Positions 1 through 9,026 of a stretch of 64,000 nt of DNA are shown here, piece after piece. The notes beneath the pieces were generated by a model. It ran no database searches. It was not told the DNA's origin and worked only from the letters and a program-made list of their open reading frames with translations. The stretch spans positions 39,517 to 103,516 of the forward strand of contig NZ_JXXD01000027.1 of the NCBI RefSeq assembly GCF_000935215.1, read 5' to 3'. Each line of letters opens with the position of its first letter. The stretch's first letter is position 1. A program made the position numbers and the translations under genes. This DNA is from Stutzerimonas stutzeri (lineage in GTDB: Bacteria > Pseudomonadota > Gammaproteobacteria > Pseudomonadales > Pseudomonadaceae).

Positions 1-1376
1 TGCGCCCCAGTGGTGCTTGCGACGCGAGAACCATTGCCAGAGCCCGCGGCAGCGCCAGACGGTATTCAGCTGGCGGTAGCCGAAGTTTTCCAGCACGGCC
101 ATCAGAAACAGCTGCAGCATGTCGCGCCGACGGCTGTAGACGCGGAACGACATGGTTTCCAGCAGCAGGCCGTTGACCGACAGCAGGATGCCCATGCCGA
201 TCGCCACCAGCAGGAAGGCCGCCAGCGCCGCGTAGGACACCGCGCCGAAGGCGAAGCCGGCGAGCATGAAGCCGTAGCCGACCAGCTCGATCAGCGGGCC
301 GATCCATTCGAACAGCGCCATGAACGGCCAGGCCAACCAGCCCGGCGTGCCGCCACGCAGGCTGAAGGCCAGCCGCGCATGCCGGCTCAGGCTTTCGGCC
401 AGGCCGCGTTGCCAGCGGCTGCGCTGGCGGCCCAGGGTGCCGAGGTCTTCCGGGCATTCGGTCCAGCAGATCGGGTCCGGCAGGTAACGGATGCGGTAGG
501 GGATGCGTTTCTCGCGGTGATAGCGATGCAGCCGCACCACCAGCTCCATGTCCTCGCCGACGGTATCGGTGCGATAGCCGCCGACCGCCATCACCCGTTC
601 GCGGTCGAACAGGCCAAAGGCGCCGGAGATGATCAGCACGGCATTGAGCGGCGACCAGCCGAGACGGCCGAAGAGAAACGCACGCAGGTATTCGACGATC
701 TGGAAGCGCGCCAGCCAGTTGCGTGGCAACCCGGCCTGGATAAGAAAGCCGCCGCGCACCTGCGAGCCGTTGGCGATGCGCACGGTGCCGCCGGCGGCGA
801 TGGTGCGTTCGTCCTCGAGGAAGGGCTGCACCACGCGCAGGAGGCTATCGCGCTGCAGGATCGAGTCGGCGTCGACACCGCAGAACAGGCCGTAGCGCGC
901 GGCATTGATACCGGCATTCAACGCATCGGCCTTGCCGCCGTTGGCCTTGTCCACCACCCGCAGATTGGCGTAGCGCCGCGAACGATAGATGAGATGGCCT
1001 GCACCGGTTGGTGGGCCACGGCCTGGCGCAGCGGCTCGGGGTGCGGCACCAGGTCGAATTCCTCGATCAGCACGGCGAGGGTGTTGTCCTTCGAACCGTC
1101 GTTGATCACCACGATCTCGAACTCGGGATACTGCAGCTGCAGCATCGAGCGCACCGAGGTGCGGATGGTCGCTTCCTCGTTGAACGCCGGCATCAGCACC
1201 GATACCGGAGGCTCCACACCCAGGTAGGGCGCCAATTCGCCGGTTTCCGCCCGTTGCCGGATGTAGCCCATGAGGCTTGCCATCGACAGCATGTTGAGCA
1301 GCAGGTACATGCCGTTGAGCAGCAGGAAATAGAGGATGAATGCGATCTGCAACCACCACAGCCAGGTATCGGTCAC
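1..1376 (-). pseudogene. GT2 polysaccharide synthase, frameshifted, runs off the left edge
   Basis: Membrane family 2 glycosyltransferase of the processive type (YaiP/PgaC-like), expected to polymerise an exopolysaccharide from a nucleotide sugar at the inner membrane. Translation starts at a GTG that overlaps the TGA of the HEAT-repeat gene. The first part has an N-terminal membrane segment followed by the GT-A start (SVLMPAFNEE, VVINDGSKDN). The frame then shifts at about 985-997, where the minus strand reads GCCATCTCATCTATCGTTCG. The next frame continues without a stop to base 1 with NGGKADALN, the DxD-like CGVDADS, GEDMEL and the QRSRW (QxxRW) motif, then hydrophobic segments. One lost base, or a 5-base gain (ATCTC/ATCTA near-repeat), explains the shift. 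All catalytic motifs survive on either side, so this is a recent lesion or a sequencing error. The C-terminus lies outside the window. Confidence 0.85.
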
Positions 1377-2497
1377 CGGCGCACCTCCGCGATGGCGCGG
1401 CGCAGGGCGTCCCTGCCGTAACGATCACGAACCTGTTCAAGCATATGCTGCAGCCCCTCCAGCGTTGCGCCCGGCATCGCCGCGAGGCTGTCGGCCGCCG
1501 CCTGGCGCACCCACCAGCTGCTGTCCGATAGCAGCGGCAGGAACAGTTCGCTGTCTTCGCGGCGTGCCTGTTTGTGCAATGCCTGCAGCGCCGCCAGACG
1601 CACGGTGTCCTGTTCATGCTGCAGGGCGCGTAGCAGGCGGTGGCGGTCGCGCGGGTCGCCGAGTTCGCACAGGCAGCGCAGCGCTACCTGCAGATATTCT
1701 GCCGGTGCGCCTTCGTCCAGCCGGGCACGGGCCCAAGGCGCGGCGTGGCGGGGATCGCCCTGCACGAGCAGGGGAACCAGACGCTCGCGACGCGGATCTT
1801 CCGAGGAGGACAGCACGATCAGCAGCGGCGTGGTCACGGCCTGTTCGCCAGCCTGCTGGCAGAGACTGATCAGCCGCGGCAGCGCCCAGTCGGGGCGATT
1901 CACCGCCGCCGGCAGGATCAGCGCCATGGCTTTGCTGGCGTCCATCGCCACCAGGGTCTGGGCGGCGGAGAGGGCGACGATGGAGTTGCGGCTCAGCAGT
2001 AGCGGTTGCACCGCCTGCCAGTGCGCGGGGTCAGCCAGATGCCGCAGGCAGGTCAGGCCGATCAGCTTGCTGCGCACTCTCCCGCGCAGCAGGATCAAGG
2101 CCTGGCGGTCCATGCCCAGAGCGATCAGCGCGCGGTTCATGCGCTCGCGTGCGGCCCCGCGCAACTGTAGCTGGGTGCGGTTCCACTGCAGCAGGAACCA
2201 CAGCTGTCGCCGCCGTGGCAATGGCGCATGGCTGGGCGGGAGTTCGTCGCTCAAGCTGCAGAGGGCGAAGAAGGGCCGCCACTGTTCGTTGAACTGCTGC
2301 CGGCGTACGGTGCGCCGGCGTGATACCTCACCGAGCAGCAGAACCTGCAGCAGCACCAGCACCGTCAGTGCGCCGAGGCCGAAGGCGCAGTACAGCGCCA
2401 GTTGCAGCATGCGGTCTTCCTGCCAGAGCTGCGCCCAGGCGTTCGCCGATGCTTCGCACAGCCAGTGGGGGCAGCGCGCCAGCCATTCAGAAAGCAT
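1373..2497 (-). CDS. HEAT-repeat membrane protein
   Basis: 374 residues. One strong transmembrane segment at about residues 32-57 is followed by a basic cytoplasmic stretch (RRRTVRRQQ). From about residue 130 come alpha-helical HEAT/PBS-lyase-like repeats, for example VRLAALQALHKQA and WWVRQAAADSLAAM. Such repeats usually form a protein-binding scaffold; no catalytic motif is visible. Its start overlaps the end of the yaiO-like gene by 11 bases, and its TGA overlaps the GTG of the glycosyltransferase, so the three are translationally coupled. A role as assembly partner of the synthase is inferred from this coupling only. Confidence 0.75.
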   Translation of the reverse strand: MLSEWLARCPHWLCEASANAWAQLWQEDRMLQLALYCAFGLGALTVLVLLQVLLLGEVSRRRTVRRQQFNEQWRPFFALCSLSDELPPSHAPLPRRRQLWFLLQWNRTQLQLRGAARERMNRALIALGMDRQALILLRGRVRSKLIGLTCLRHLADPAHWQAVQPLLLSRNSIVALSAAQTLVAMDASKAMALILPAAVNRPDWALPRLISLCQQAGEQAVTTPLLIVLSSSEDPRRERLVPLLVQGDPRHAAPWARARLDEGAPAEYLQVALRCLCELGDPRDRHRLLRALQHEQDTVRLAALQALHKQARREDSELFLPLLSDSSWWVRQAAADSLAAMPGATLEGLQHMLEQVRDRYGRDALRRAIAEVRR

Positions 2498-3623
2498 GAC
2501 GCAGGCCGAGCTGCAGCCATTGCCGGTCGTAGTAGCTGCCCTGCTGGTGATGGCCGATTTCCCAGCTCAGCGCCCAGCGGCTGTCGAACCAGTGGCGACC
2601 TTGCAGGCTGATGGCGCGCACGTCGCTGGTGATCAGCTGCTGTTCCTCCACCGCTTCTTCCTCGCCGACGGTCAGGCGCAGGCCGGCGTAGCTCAGGCCC
2701 TGGTAGTAGTAGTCCAGCGCTAGGTCATGACCGATCGGCGTTCCGGCATTGGCGACATCGGTGACGTTCAGCGTGTAGCCGGCGCGCCAGGCGTTCCAGT
2801 AGCGTTCGGCGCTCAGCGCCAGGCGGTCGACCCGGGTGGTCTCGTACTCGGTGCGGCGGACACTGACGGCGCCGAGGTAACCGTCCGGTAGCCGCCGCTG
2901 CAGGCGCAGATCGGCATGCCACTCGGGAAGGAAATAGGGCGACGGCTGGTAGCCGACCTCCGGTTGCAGGGTCCAGTTCTCGTCCAGCGCAATGACGGCG
3001 CCGGCTTCGACGCCTTCGTCCCACTCGCCGAAGCGTTGCTCGCGTGTCAGCGCGCCATACCAGCCGAGACTCTCCGGTTTCGTCGAGGCGTAGTCCAGGC
3101 GCTGGCTGCGCCAGTTGTCAAAGCCGCTGTCGAGCCAGTCCTGGCGAGCGGAGATTTCCAGTTCGTGGCGTCGCCTGGTCGCGGCGTCGACCACCGGCAC
3201 GGGCGCCGCTGCGGTGCTGGGCACGGTCAGCGCAGCACGGGCCTGCTGGATCACCTGCTGCACCTCGGCATAGTCCGGGGCGAGCTGGGCGGCGCGCTCG
3301 AGCGATTCCAGCGCCCGTTGCGGATGACCGGCCCAGAGTAGCGCCTGGCCCTCGCCGAGCAGATAGTCGGCGTTGTCCGGCTGTTGCTGCAGCAGGCGGC
3401 GATAGATCGGCAGCGCCTGTTCAGGGCGGCCTTGCCAGCTCAATACGCGGGCGAGCAGGAACTGCGCCGCGGTGTCGTCCGGCTGCCCGGCCAGATGCGC
3501 CTGCAGCGTGGCCTCGGCCGCGTCCAGTTGTTGCGCCTGGACCTGCCGCTCGGCGGTAGCGACGTCCGCCAGCGCCGCACTGCATGGCAGCGCCAGGGCA
3601 ATCAGCATGGCCGCTCGCTTCAT
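2487..3623 (-). CDS. YaiO-family outer-membrane beta-barrel protein with TPR domain
   Basis: 378 residues. A signal peptide is cut after about residue 19 (ALADVA). TPR-like helices cover about 20-130 (GRPEQALPIYRRLLQQQPDN, GHPQRALESLERAAQLAPDY). From about 155 the alternating aromatic pattern of a YaiO-type barrel follows (LEISARQDWLDSGFDNWRSQ), ending in a C-terminal Phe as outer-membrane proteins do. TPR plus barrel is the layout of polysaccharide export proteins such as PgaA or BcsC in miniature, so it probably exports the product of the adjacent synthase. In E. coli yaiO is likewise close to a GT2 gene (yaiP). The start ATG overlaps the stop of the receiver gene by 4 bases. Confidence 0.8.
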   Translation of the reverse strand: MKRAAMLIALALPCSAALADVATAERQVQAQQLDAAEATLQAHLAGQPDDTAAQFLLARVLSWQGRPEQALPIYRRLLQQQPDNADYLLGEGQALLWAGHPQRALESLERAAQLAPDYAEVQQVIQQARAALTVPSTAAAPVPVVDAATRRRHELEISARQDWLDSGFDNWRSQRLDYASTKPESLGWYGALTREQRFGEWDEGVEAGAVIALDENWTLQPEVGYQPSPYFLPEWHADLRLQRRLPDGYLGAVSVRRTEYETTRVDRLALSAERYWNAWRAGYTLNVTDVANAGTPIGHDLALDYYYQGLSYAGLRLTVGEEEAVEEQQLITSDVRAISLQGRHWFDSRWALSWEIGHHQQGSYYDRQWLQLGLRHAF

Positions 3624-4009
3624 CGGCGGCCCCTCAGCAGTCGGCGGATGCGCGCCAGCAGTTCCTCCGGCTGGAAGGGCTTGGTCACGTAGTCGTCGGC
3701 GCCGAGTTCCAGTGCTCGGACGATGTCCACTTCACGGGCCTTGGCCGTCAGCATCAGCACCGGCACGCTGTCCCAGCCGGGCTGCGCCCGCAGCCGTTCG
3801 ATGAGTTCCAGGCCGTCATGGTAGGGCAGCATGATGTCCATCAGCGTCAGGTCCGGCGGCTCGCCCTGAGCGAAGTACTCCAGTGCCTGCCGCCCATCGG
3901 CGGCGTGGTCGACCACGAAGCCGTGACGTTCGAGCATGTAGCGGATGAGAAAGGCGATGTCTTCTTCGTCTTCCACCATGAGAATGCGTTTGCTGGCGGA
4001 TTCGCTCAT
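3620..4009 (-). CDS. Single-domain response regulator (CheY-like)
   Basis: 129 residues, almost entirely one receiver domain: acidic pocket MVEDEED (residues 11-17), phospho-acceptor D58 in LMDIMLP, T88 in MLTAK and K110 in VTKPFQ. There is no output domain, so it must act by protein contact or as a relay intermediate. It overlaps the kinase gene upstream (ATGA) and the yaiO-like gene downstream (ATGA) by 4 bases each, so it is the likely partner of that kinase and controls the polysaccharide unit. It is intact although the kinase is frameshifted. Confidence 0.88.
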   Translation of the reverse strand: MSESASKRILMVEDEEDIAFLIRYMLERHGFVVDHAADGRQALEYFAQGEPPDLTLMDIMLPYHDGLELIERLRAQPGWDSVPVLMLTAKAREVDIVRALELGADDYVTKPFQPEELLARIRRLLRGRR

Positions 4010-6877
4010 GGGTGAGCCTCGTCGGTTTCGTGTGTGTGCCCCGGCGGCCAGTGTTGCAGCAGGTGCTGGATCAGCCTGGCCAGCTCATCGCCGTCGTGAC
4101 GGGATTTCACCAGTTGGCGCAGCGCCAGGCGGTCGTCCTGAATCGGGGTGTCGAGCGCGGAAAAGATGATCACCGGCGGCGGTGGGACGCTCTGCGCGAG
4201 CTGGTCGAACAGCTCGGTACCCTGACCGTCCGGCAGCATCAGGTCGATGATGGCCAGGTCGAACGTCTGTGCCGCGATCAGCTCGCGCGCTTCGTGCAGC
4301 GTCGCGGCGCCGGAAAGGTCGACGTCGAGCACGGCAATCTGCCTGGCCAGCAGCACCCGCAGGTCGTCATCGTCCTCGACGTGCAGGATGCGCGGCCGGT
4401 GTCCACCCAGCTGCAGACAAGCGCGGATGACGTCCATCACCCGCGAGGGGTCGATCGGTTTGTGCAGCCAGTCGATCACGCCCACCGCGCCGCCGCGCAG
4501 CGTGCCGTCGTCGTCATCGCGGCGCTGCGGCTGCAGGCTGACGATCAGCACCGGCAGGTTGCGGTAGTTGTGCTGGCTGCGCAGGCTCTGCAGGAAGGCC
4601 GCGCTGTTTTCGTCATCCAGCGCCGGGCTGAGGGTCAGTGCCTCGATGTCGAACTGCTGCAACAGCCGGCGTGCCTCGGCTGCGGTGCCGCTGATCAAGG
4701 TCGCGTAGCCATGCTGCTGCAGCGCCGCGGCCAGCTGCTCGGCCGCATGGGTGTCCGGCTCGAGGATGAGGATCAACGCAGCATTGTCAGGCTGGGTTGC
4801 TCTGGCTGGCGGCGTAGTGGGGCGCTGCAGCGGCGCCGCGGATCGCACCTCCAGCGGCAGCTGCAGCCAGAAGCGCGAGCCGTGACCTTCCTGGGAGTCG
4901 AAACCGATCTGTCCGTGCATCTGCTGCACCAGCGAGCGGGTGATCGCCAGTCCCAGCCCGGTGCCGCCGCGCTGGCGGGCGTCGGAGGAATCGGCCTGGG
5001 CGAAGCGCTCGAAGATGCGCCCACGGAAAGCCTCCGGAATCCCCGGCCCCTGATCCTGTACGCCGAGTTCCAGCACGTTGTCATGGTGACGTAGATCGAC
5101 CGTCACGCTGCCGCCGGCGGGGGAATGCTTGATCGCGTTGGACAGCAGGTTGGCCATCACCTGGGCGAAGCGGTCGGGGTCGACCATGGCTTCGCTCGAC
5201 AGCGACTCATCGGCGCCCACCAGCGTGAGATTGACGTCGTAGTCGCGGGCGTACGGCTGGATATCCGACAGCGCCTGCTGCACCAGCGCGCGCACGTCAT
5301 GGTGGCCGAAGTTGAAGGCCAGGCGTCCGGCTTCGAGTTTTTCGATGTCGAGGATGTCGTTGATCAGGCGCACCAGGCGTTCGCTGTTCTTGTGAGCGAT
5401 ATCCAGCAGCGGGCGGGCGTCGTCGCCGATATGTCCGGCAATGCCTCCGATCAGCATACCGAGGGCGCCGCGGATGGCGGTCAGCGGCGTGCGCAGTTCG
5501 TGGCTGACCGTCGAGATGAATTCCGTTTTCATCCATGCGTCGGCGCAGGGAGATGTCCACCGCCACCGTGACCACATGACAGGTACGTGTCGAGATCCGC
5601 AGCGGGCGCTTGACCACCTGGAACCAGTGCTCCGCGCCATGGGCATCGGTCAGCGCGACCTCGGTGCTGCGCAGATCGCCGCTGCCTCCCGCCAGTTCGG
5701 CCAGCTCTTCGTCACCCAGCAGCAGCGGTTGCAGCCGCACGGCAGACGGCACCTCGTCGGGGCGGCGCTGCTCGATGTCCTGCGGGCGCACGTCCAGCAG
5801 GGCCGCGAGCGCCGAATTGCAGAGCAGGAAACGACCCTGGGCGTCGCGAACGAAGATCAGGTTCTCGTCGGTGTCGACCACGCGGCGGAGAAAGACCTGC
5901 TGGTCATGCAGGCTGTCGCGGTTGCGCTGCAGTTCGCTGACGTCGCGCGCGATGGCCAGATGATCGCCCAGCCCGGTGGGCGTCAGACGAACCTCGAAGG
6001 TGCGCTGGGTCTGCAGCTCGCACCAGGTCTTCTGGCGCAGTGCGCCCTCGTCGGTCTGATTGAGCAGCTCGATGAGCAAGGGTTCGATCGCTTCCGGCGG
6101 CGGTGCGCGGCGCGGGGTGCCTCGCGAAATGCTCGACACCTGCTGCCGCTCATCGACCGCGTAGAGGTGGTCCGGGATGGCCTGCAGCAGCGCCCCGAGG
6201 CGTGCCTCGCCGGCCTGGGCGCTGCGGGCGAGCTGCTGGCGAATCTGCAGATTCCGCTGCAAGGCCCAGAAGGCCGCCAGAAACAGCCCGATCACCACCA
6301 GCGTGCCGATCAGTGCCAGTTGCTGCGCGCGCTCGGTGGTGCGTGCCACGGCTGCGCTGGCGGCGGCCAGGTGGCTGCGCTCGTGCTGCTCGACGGCGTT
6401 GAGCAGTGCGCGCAGGCGGTCCATCAGCAGGTGCCCGCCGGCCTCGCGCAGACGCTCCACGGCAGCCTGCAGCCCGGCCTCGCGGCGGGTTTGCATGTTG
6501 CCGGCGGCAACTTCGAGGCGGTCGGCGATGGTCGCATCGAGGGTCCGGAACCAGCGTCGGTCGGGATAATCACGTCCTTCGACCTGGCGCTGCAGGCTGC
6601 GTCGGTTGCCTTCCAGTTGTCTGAGGCCACGTTCGTAGGGTTCGAGATAGGTGGGGTCGCCGGTGAGGATGAAACCGCGCGAACCGGTTTCGATGTCCTG
6701 TAACGAAGAAAAGATCGCCTGGACCGAGGTGATGATTTCCAGGCTGTGGCTGACCGAGCGATTGGTCTGCAACAGCGCTTCCTGCGTGCGCTTGCCTTGC
6801 CAGCCAAGCGCGACGAGCAACAGAAACGCAGCGAGAAAGGCGATTGAATGCCAACCGATCGCGAGTCTTGCGGGCAA
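4006..6877 (-). pseudogene. CHASE3-PAS hybrid histidine kinase, frameshifted before the H box
   Basis: Starts at a TTG (6877) with a strong GGAAGGAG six bases upstream. Part one has a membrane segment, a CHASE3 sensor (about residues 30-175, with ETGSRGFILTGD), a second membrane segment near 190-210, then two PAS-like regions ending at SLRRRMDE. The frame is lost at about 5526-5536, in or next to a run of four A on the coding strand. One extra base (or two lost) fits. The other frame continues with KTEFISTVSHELRTPLTAI (H box), N and G boxes (DQGPGIPEAFRG, GGTGLGLAI), a degenerate receiver without phospho-acceptor Asp (EALTLSPALDD) and a canonical receiver (HVEDDDD, LAIIDLMLPDG, LVKSR). As written, the sensor is separated from its catalytic half. 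A reading error cannot be excluded. Confidence 0.85.
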
Positions 6878-7009
6878 ATCGGACTCCTTCCGCCGGGGAT
6901 GACTGCACAGAATCCCCAGTTGCCTCGCTACCGCGTGGTCACCGGGATGAACTCAGTGTAGTCAGACCTGCACGAACCACAGCGGTTCGCCGCCGAAAGG
7001 GCCGGGCGC

Positions 7010-8647
7010 TCAGCGCTGGGCGATTTGCACCTGGTTGCGGCCGTTGTGCTTGGCCACGTACAGCGCCTGGTCGGCATGCTCGAGCAGCAGGCCGGAGGCG
7101 CTCTGGCCGTCGGTCTCGCAGATGCCGGCACTGAAGGTCACGCGGAACTCCTGGTCGCCGGCATTGAAGCTCAGCGCAGCGAAGCGCACGCGGATTTCGT
7201 CGAAAATGCGTCGGGCCTGCAGGGCCGAGCATTCGGGCAACACGGCGACGAACTCCTCGCCACCGTAGCGGCCGAGGCTGTCGATACGCCGCAAGCGCTG
7301 GCGCAGCAGGTTGGCCAGGGCGCGGATCACATTGTCGCCGGCGGCGTGCCCGTAGGTGTCGTTGATCTGCTTGAAATGATCGAGGTCGAGCATCACCACG
7401 CTGGCGGGTTTGCCGGTGCGGGTGGTGCGCTGCACTTCCAACGCCAGCTGTTCCTTGATATCAGCGTGCTTGAGCAGGCCGGTCAGGCTGTCGCGGGCCA
7501 GCGCCGTACTCAGCGAGCGCGCACGCTGTGCGTGGGAATACACCGCGGCCACCAGCGCGGTATCGCTGATCGGTTTGGTGATGAAATCGTCGCCGGCCTT
7601 GAGCAGTGCGGCCATCTGCCGGTGGGTATCGGTCTCGGCGGAAAGGTAGATGATCGTCACCCGCAGCCATTCGTCATGCAGGCGGATCATCTGCGCCAGC
7701 TCTGGCCCCGAGCAGTCCGGCATGTTGACGTCCAGCAGCAGCACCTCGGGGTTGAAGCTGCGCATGGTTTCCAGCACGCGGGTCGGCTCGGTGAGTATCT
7801 GCACCTGCATCTGTGCGTTGCGCAGCACCAGGCTGTAGCGTGCCGCCAGCTCCGCATCGTCATCGACGATCAGCACACGGAAGGGTTCGCCCTGCTGTCG
7901 ATCGAGGCAGCGCTCCAGGCTGTTCTCCAGCTGGGTGATATCCAGCGGGCGGACGAAGAAGCCCTGCGCACCGGCGCGCACCGCAGCCAGCTGGCTGGCG
8001 AAATCGGCCCGGTCGTGGATGAGCAGCAGCGGCAGTGGCTGCTCGAGGCCTTGCTGCAGAGCGGCGAGCGCCTCGAAATCGCTGTCCTGCTGCACGCTGA
8101 CGATCAGTGCGTCGGGCAGCTCATCGGCTACGGCCTGTTGCAGTGCGGCGAAATTGGGCCACTGGCTGACCAGATAGCCGAAGTTGCGCAGGGTCACCGC
8201 CATGCTGGCGCCCGCGACCGGATCGGCCTTCATCAGGTAGATGCGACAGCCGGGTGCCGGCTCTTCGTGATGCTCCGGCAGTTCCGCCGCGCCGTGGCGT
8301 TCCTGGCCGGGGGTTTCACTGGCCAAGTGCAGCACCGCGCGGGCGAAGGCCTCGGCGGCGCGGCTGCCCGGCTTGGCCGAATCAAGCCAGCGATCAGCCC
8401 GCTGCTCCAGCTGCCTGGCGCGCTCCCCGAGCTTGGCGAAGCCGAAGGTGCCGGCGGCGCCGGCCAGCCGATGCAGGCGCTCGCGGATGCTCAGCATCAC
8501 TAGCCGGCGGCTGGCGGTGGCACGGGTCTGCTGCAGATCCTGGGCGAGCGTGGCGAGGTCGGTCAGGTCGGCCTGCAGGCGCTCGCCGAACTGCTGTTCC
8601 AGCTGCGCCAGTTGCGCCTGCAGCGCCAGGCGGGTGCGATCATCCAT
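7010..8647 (-). CDS. Hpt-REC-REC-GGDEF diguanylate cyclase
   Basis: 545 residues from the ATG at 8647, which overlaps the preceding receiver gene by 8 bases. Domains in order: an Hpt-like four-helix domain (about 1-115) with HRLAGAAGTFG holding the phospho-acceptor His; a degenerate receiver (about 130-245) with Ser/Val where the Asp should be (DALIVSVQQD); a canonical receiver (about 255-370; LIVDDDAE, LLLDVNMPD, ITKPIS); and a GGDEF domain with the active motif RYGGEEF and an inhibitory RxxD (RRID) five residues before it. It should make c-di-GMP when REC2 is phosphorylated. The Hpt domain suggests it can receive phosphate from a relay, most simply from the two kinases encoded directly upstream. 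Confidence 0.88.
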   Translation of the reverse strand: MDDRTRLALQAQLAQLEQQFGERLQADLTDLATLAQDLQQTRATASRRLVMLSIRERLHRLAGAAGTFGFAKLGERARQLEQRADRWLDSAKPGSRAAEAFARAVLHLASETPGQERHGAAELPEHHEEPAPGCRIYLMKADPVAGASMAVTLRNFGYLVSQWPNFAALQQAVADELPDALIVSVQQDSDFEALAALQQGLEQPLPLLLIHDRADFASQLAAVRAGAQGFFVRPLDITQLENSLERCLDRQQGEPFRVLIVDDDAELAARYSLVLRNAQMQVQILTEPTRVLETMRSFNPEVLLLDVNMPDCSGPELAQMIRLHDEWLRVTIIYLSAETDTHRQMAALLKAGDDFITKPISDTALVAAVYSHAQRARSLSTALARDSLTGLLKHADIKEQLALEVQRTTRTGKPASVVMLDLDHFKQINDTYGHAAGDNVIRALANLLRQRLRRIDSLGRYGGEEFVAVLPECSALQARRIFDEIRVRFAALSFNAGDQEFRVTFSAGICETDGQSASGLLLEHADQALYVAKHNGRNQVQIAQR

Positions 8648-9026
8648 GCTCGGCCTCCCAGATCTGCCGCAACTGGTTGGCAAGTTGCAGCGGATCGAAC
8701 GGCTTGCCCAACACCTGACGTACGCCGAGCTGGCGCAGCTCCTGCAGCCGTTCGGGCTGCAGGTGGCCGGTGAGAAACACCACGGGCGTCTGCTGCAGGT
8801 CGACCAGATCGGCCAGTTGGCGAACCAGCTCGATGCCGTCCATCTGCGGCAGCATCACATCGAGCAGGATCAGGTCGGGGGCGAAGGCCTGTACCTGGTC
8901 GAGCGCGGCCTGGCCGGACTGACAGCTGAGCACTTCGAAGCCGCCGAGCTTTTCCAGCGCGATACGCGTCACCACTTGGATGGACGGTACGTCTTCGACG
9001 TGCAGGATGCGCTTGAGCTGTTTCAT
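8640..9026 (-). CDS. Single-domain response regulator
   Basis: 128 residues from the ATG at 9026 (GGAG eight bases upstream); a GTG one codon earlier is also possible. One receiver domain: HVEDVPS, D56 in LLDVMLPQMDG, T86 in FLTGH, K108 in LGKPFDP. The ATG shares one base with the stop of the upstream kinase and the end overlaps the cyclase gene, so the three form a coupled kinase - receiver - cyclase unit. It has the same length, and the same D56 and K108 positions, as the receiver at 11519-11905, so the two look like duplicates. Confidence 0.87.
   Translation of the reverse strand: MKQLKRILHVEDVPSIQVVTRIALEKLGGFEVLSCQSGQAALDQVQAFAPDLILLDVMLPQMDGIELVRQLADLVDLQQTPVVFLTGHLQPERLQELRQLGVRQVLGKPFDPLQLANQLRQIWEAEHG

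Noticed and set aside
10..1227. Long plus-strand open frame opposite the glycosyltransferase
   Set aside because: It mirrors the codon pattern of the GT2 gene on the other strand (high third-position GC), has no ribosome site and no recognisable domain. The real gene is on the minus strand.
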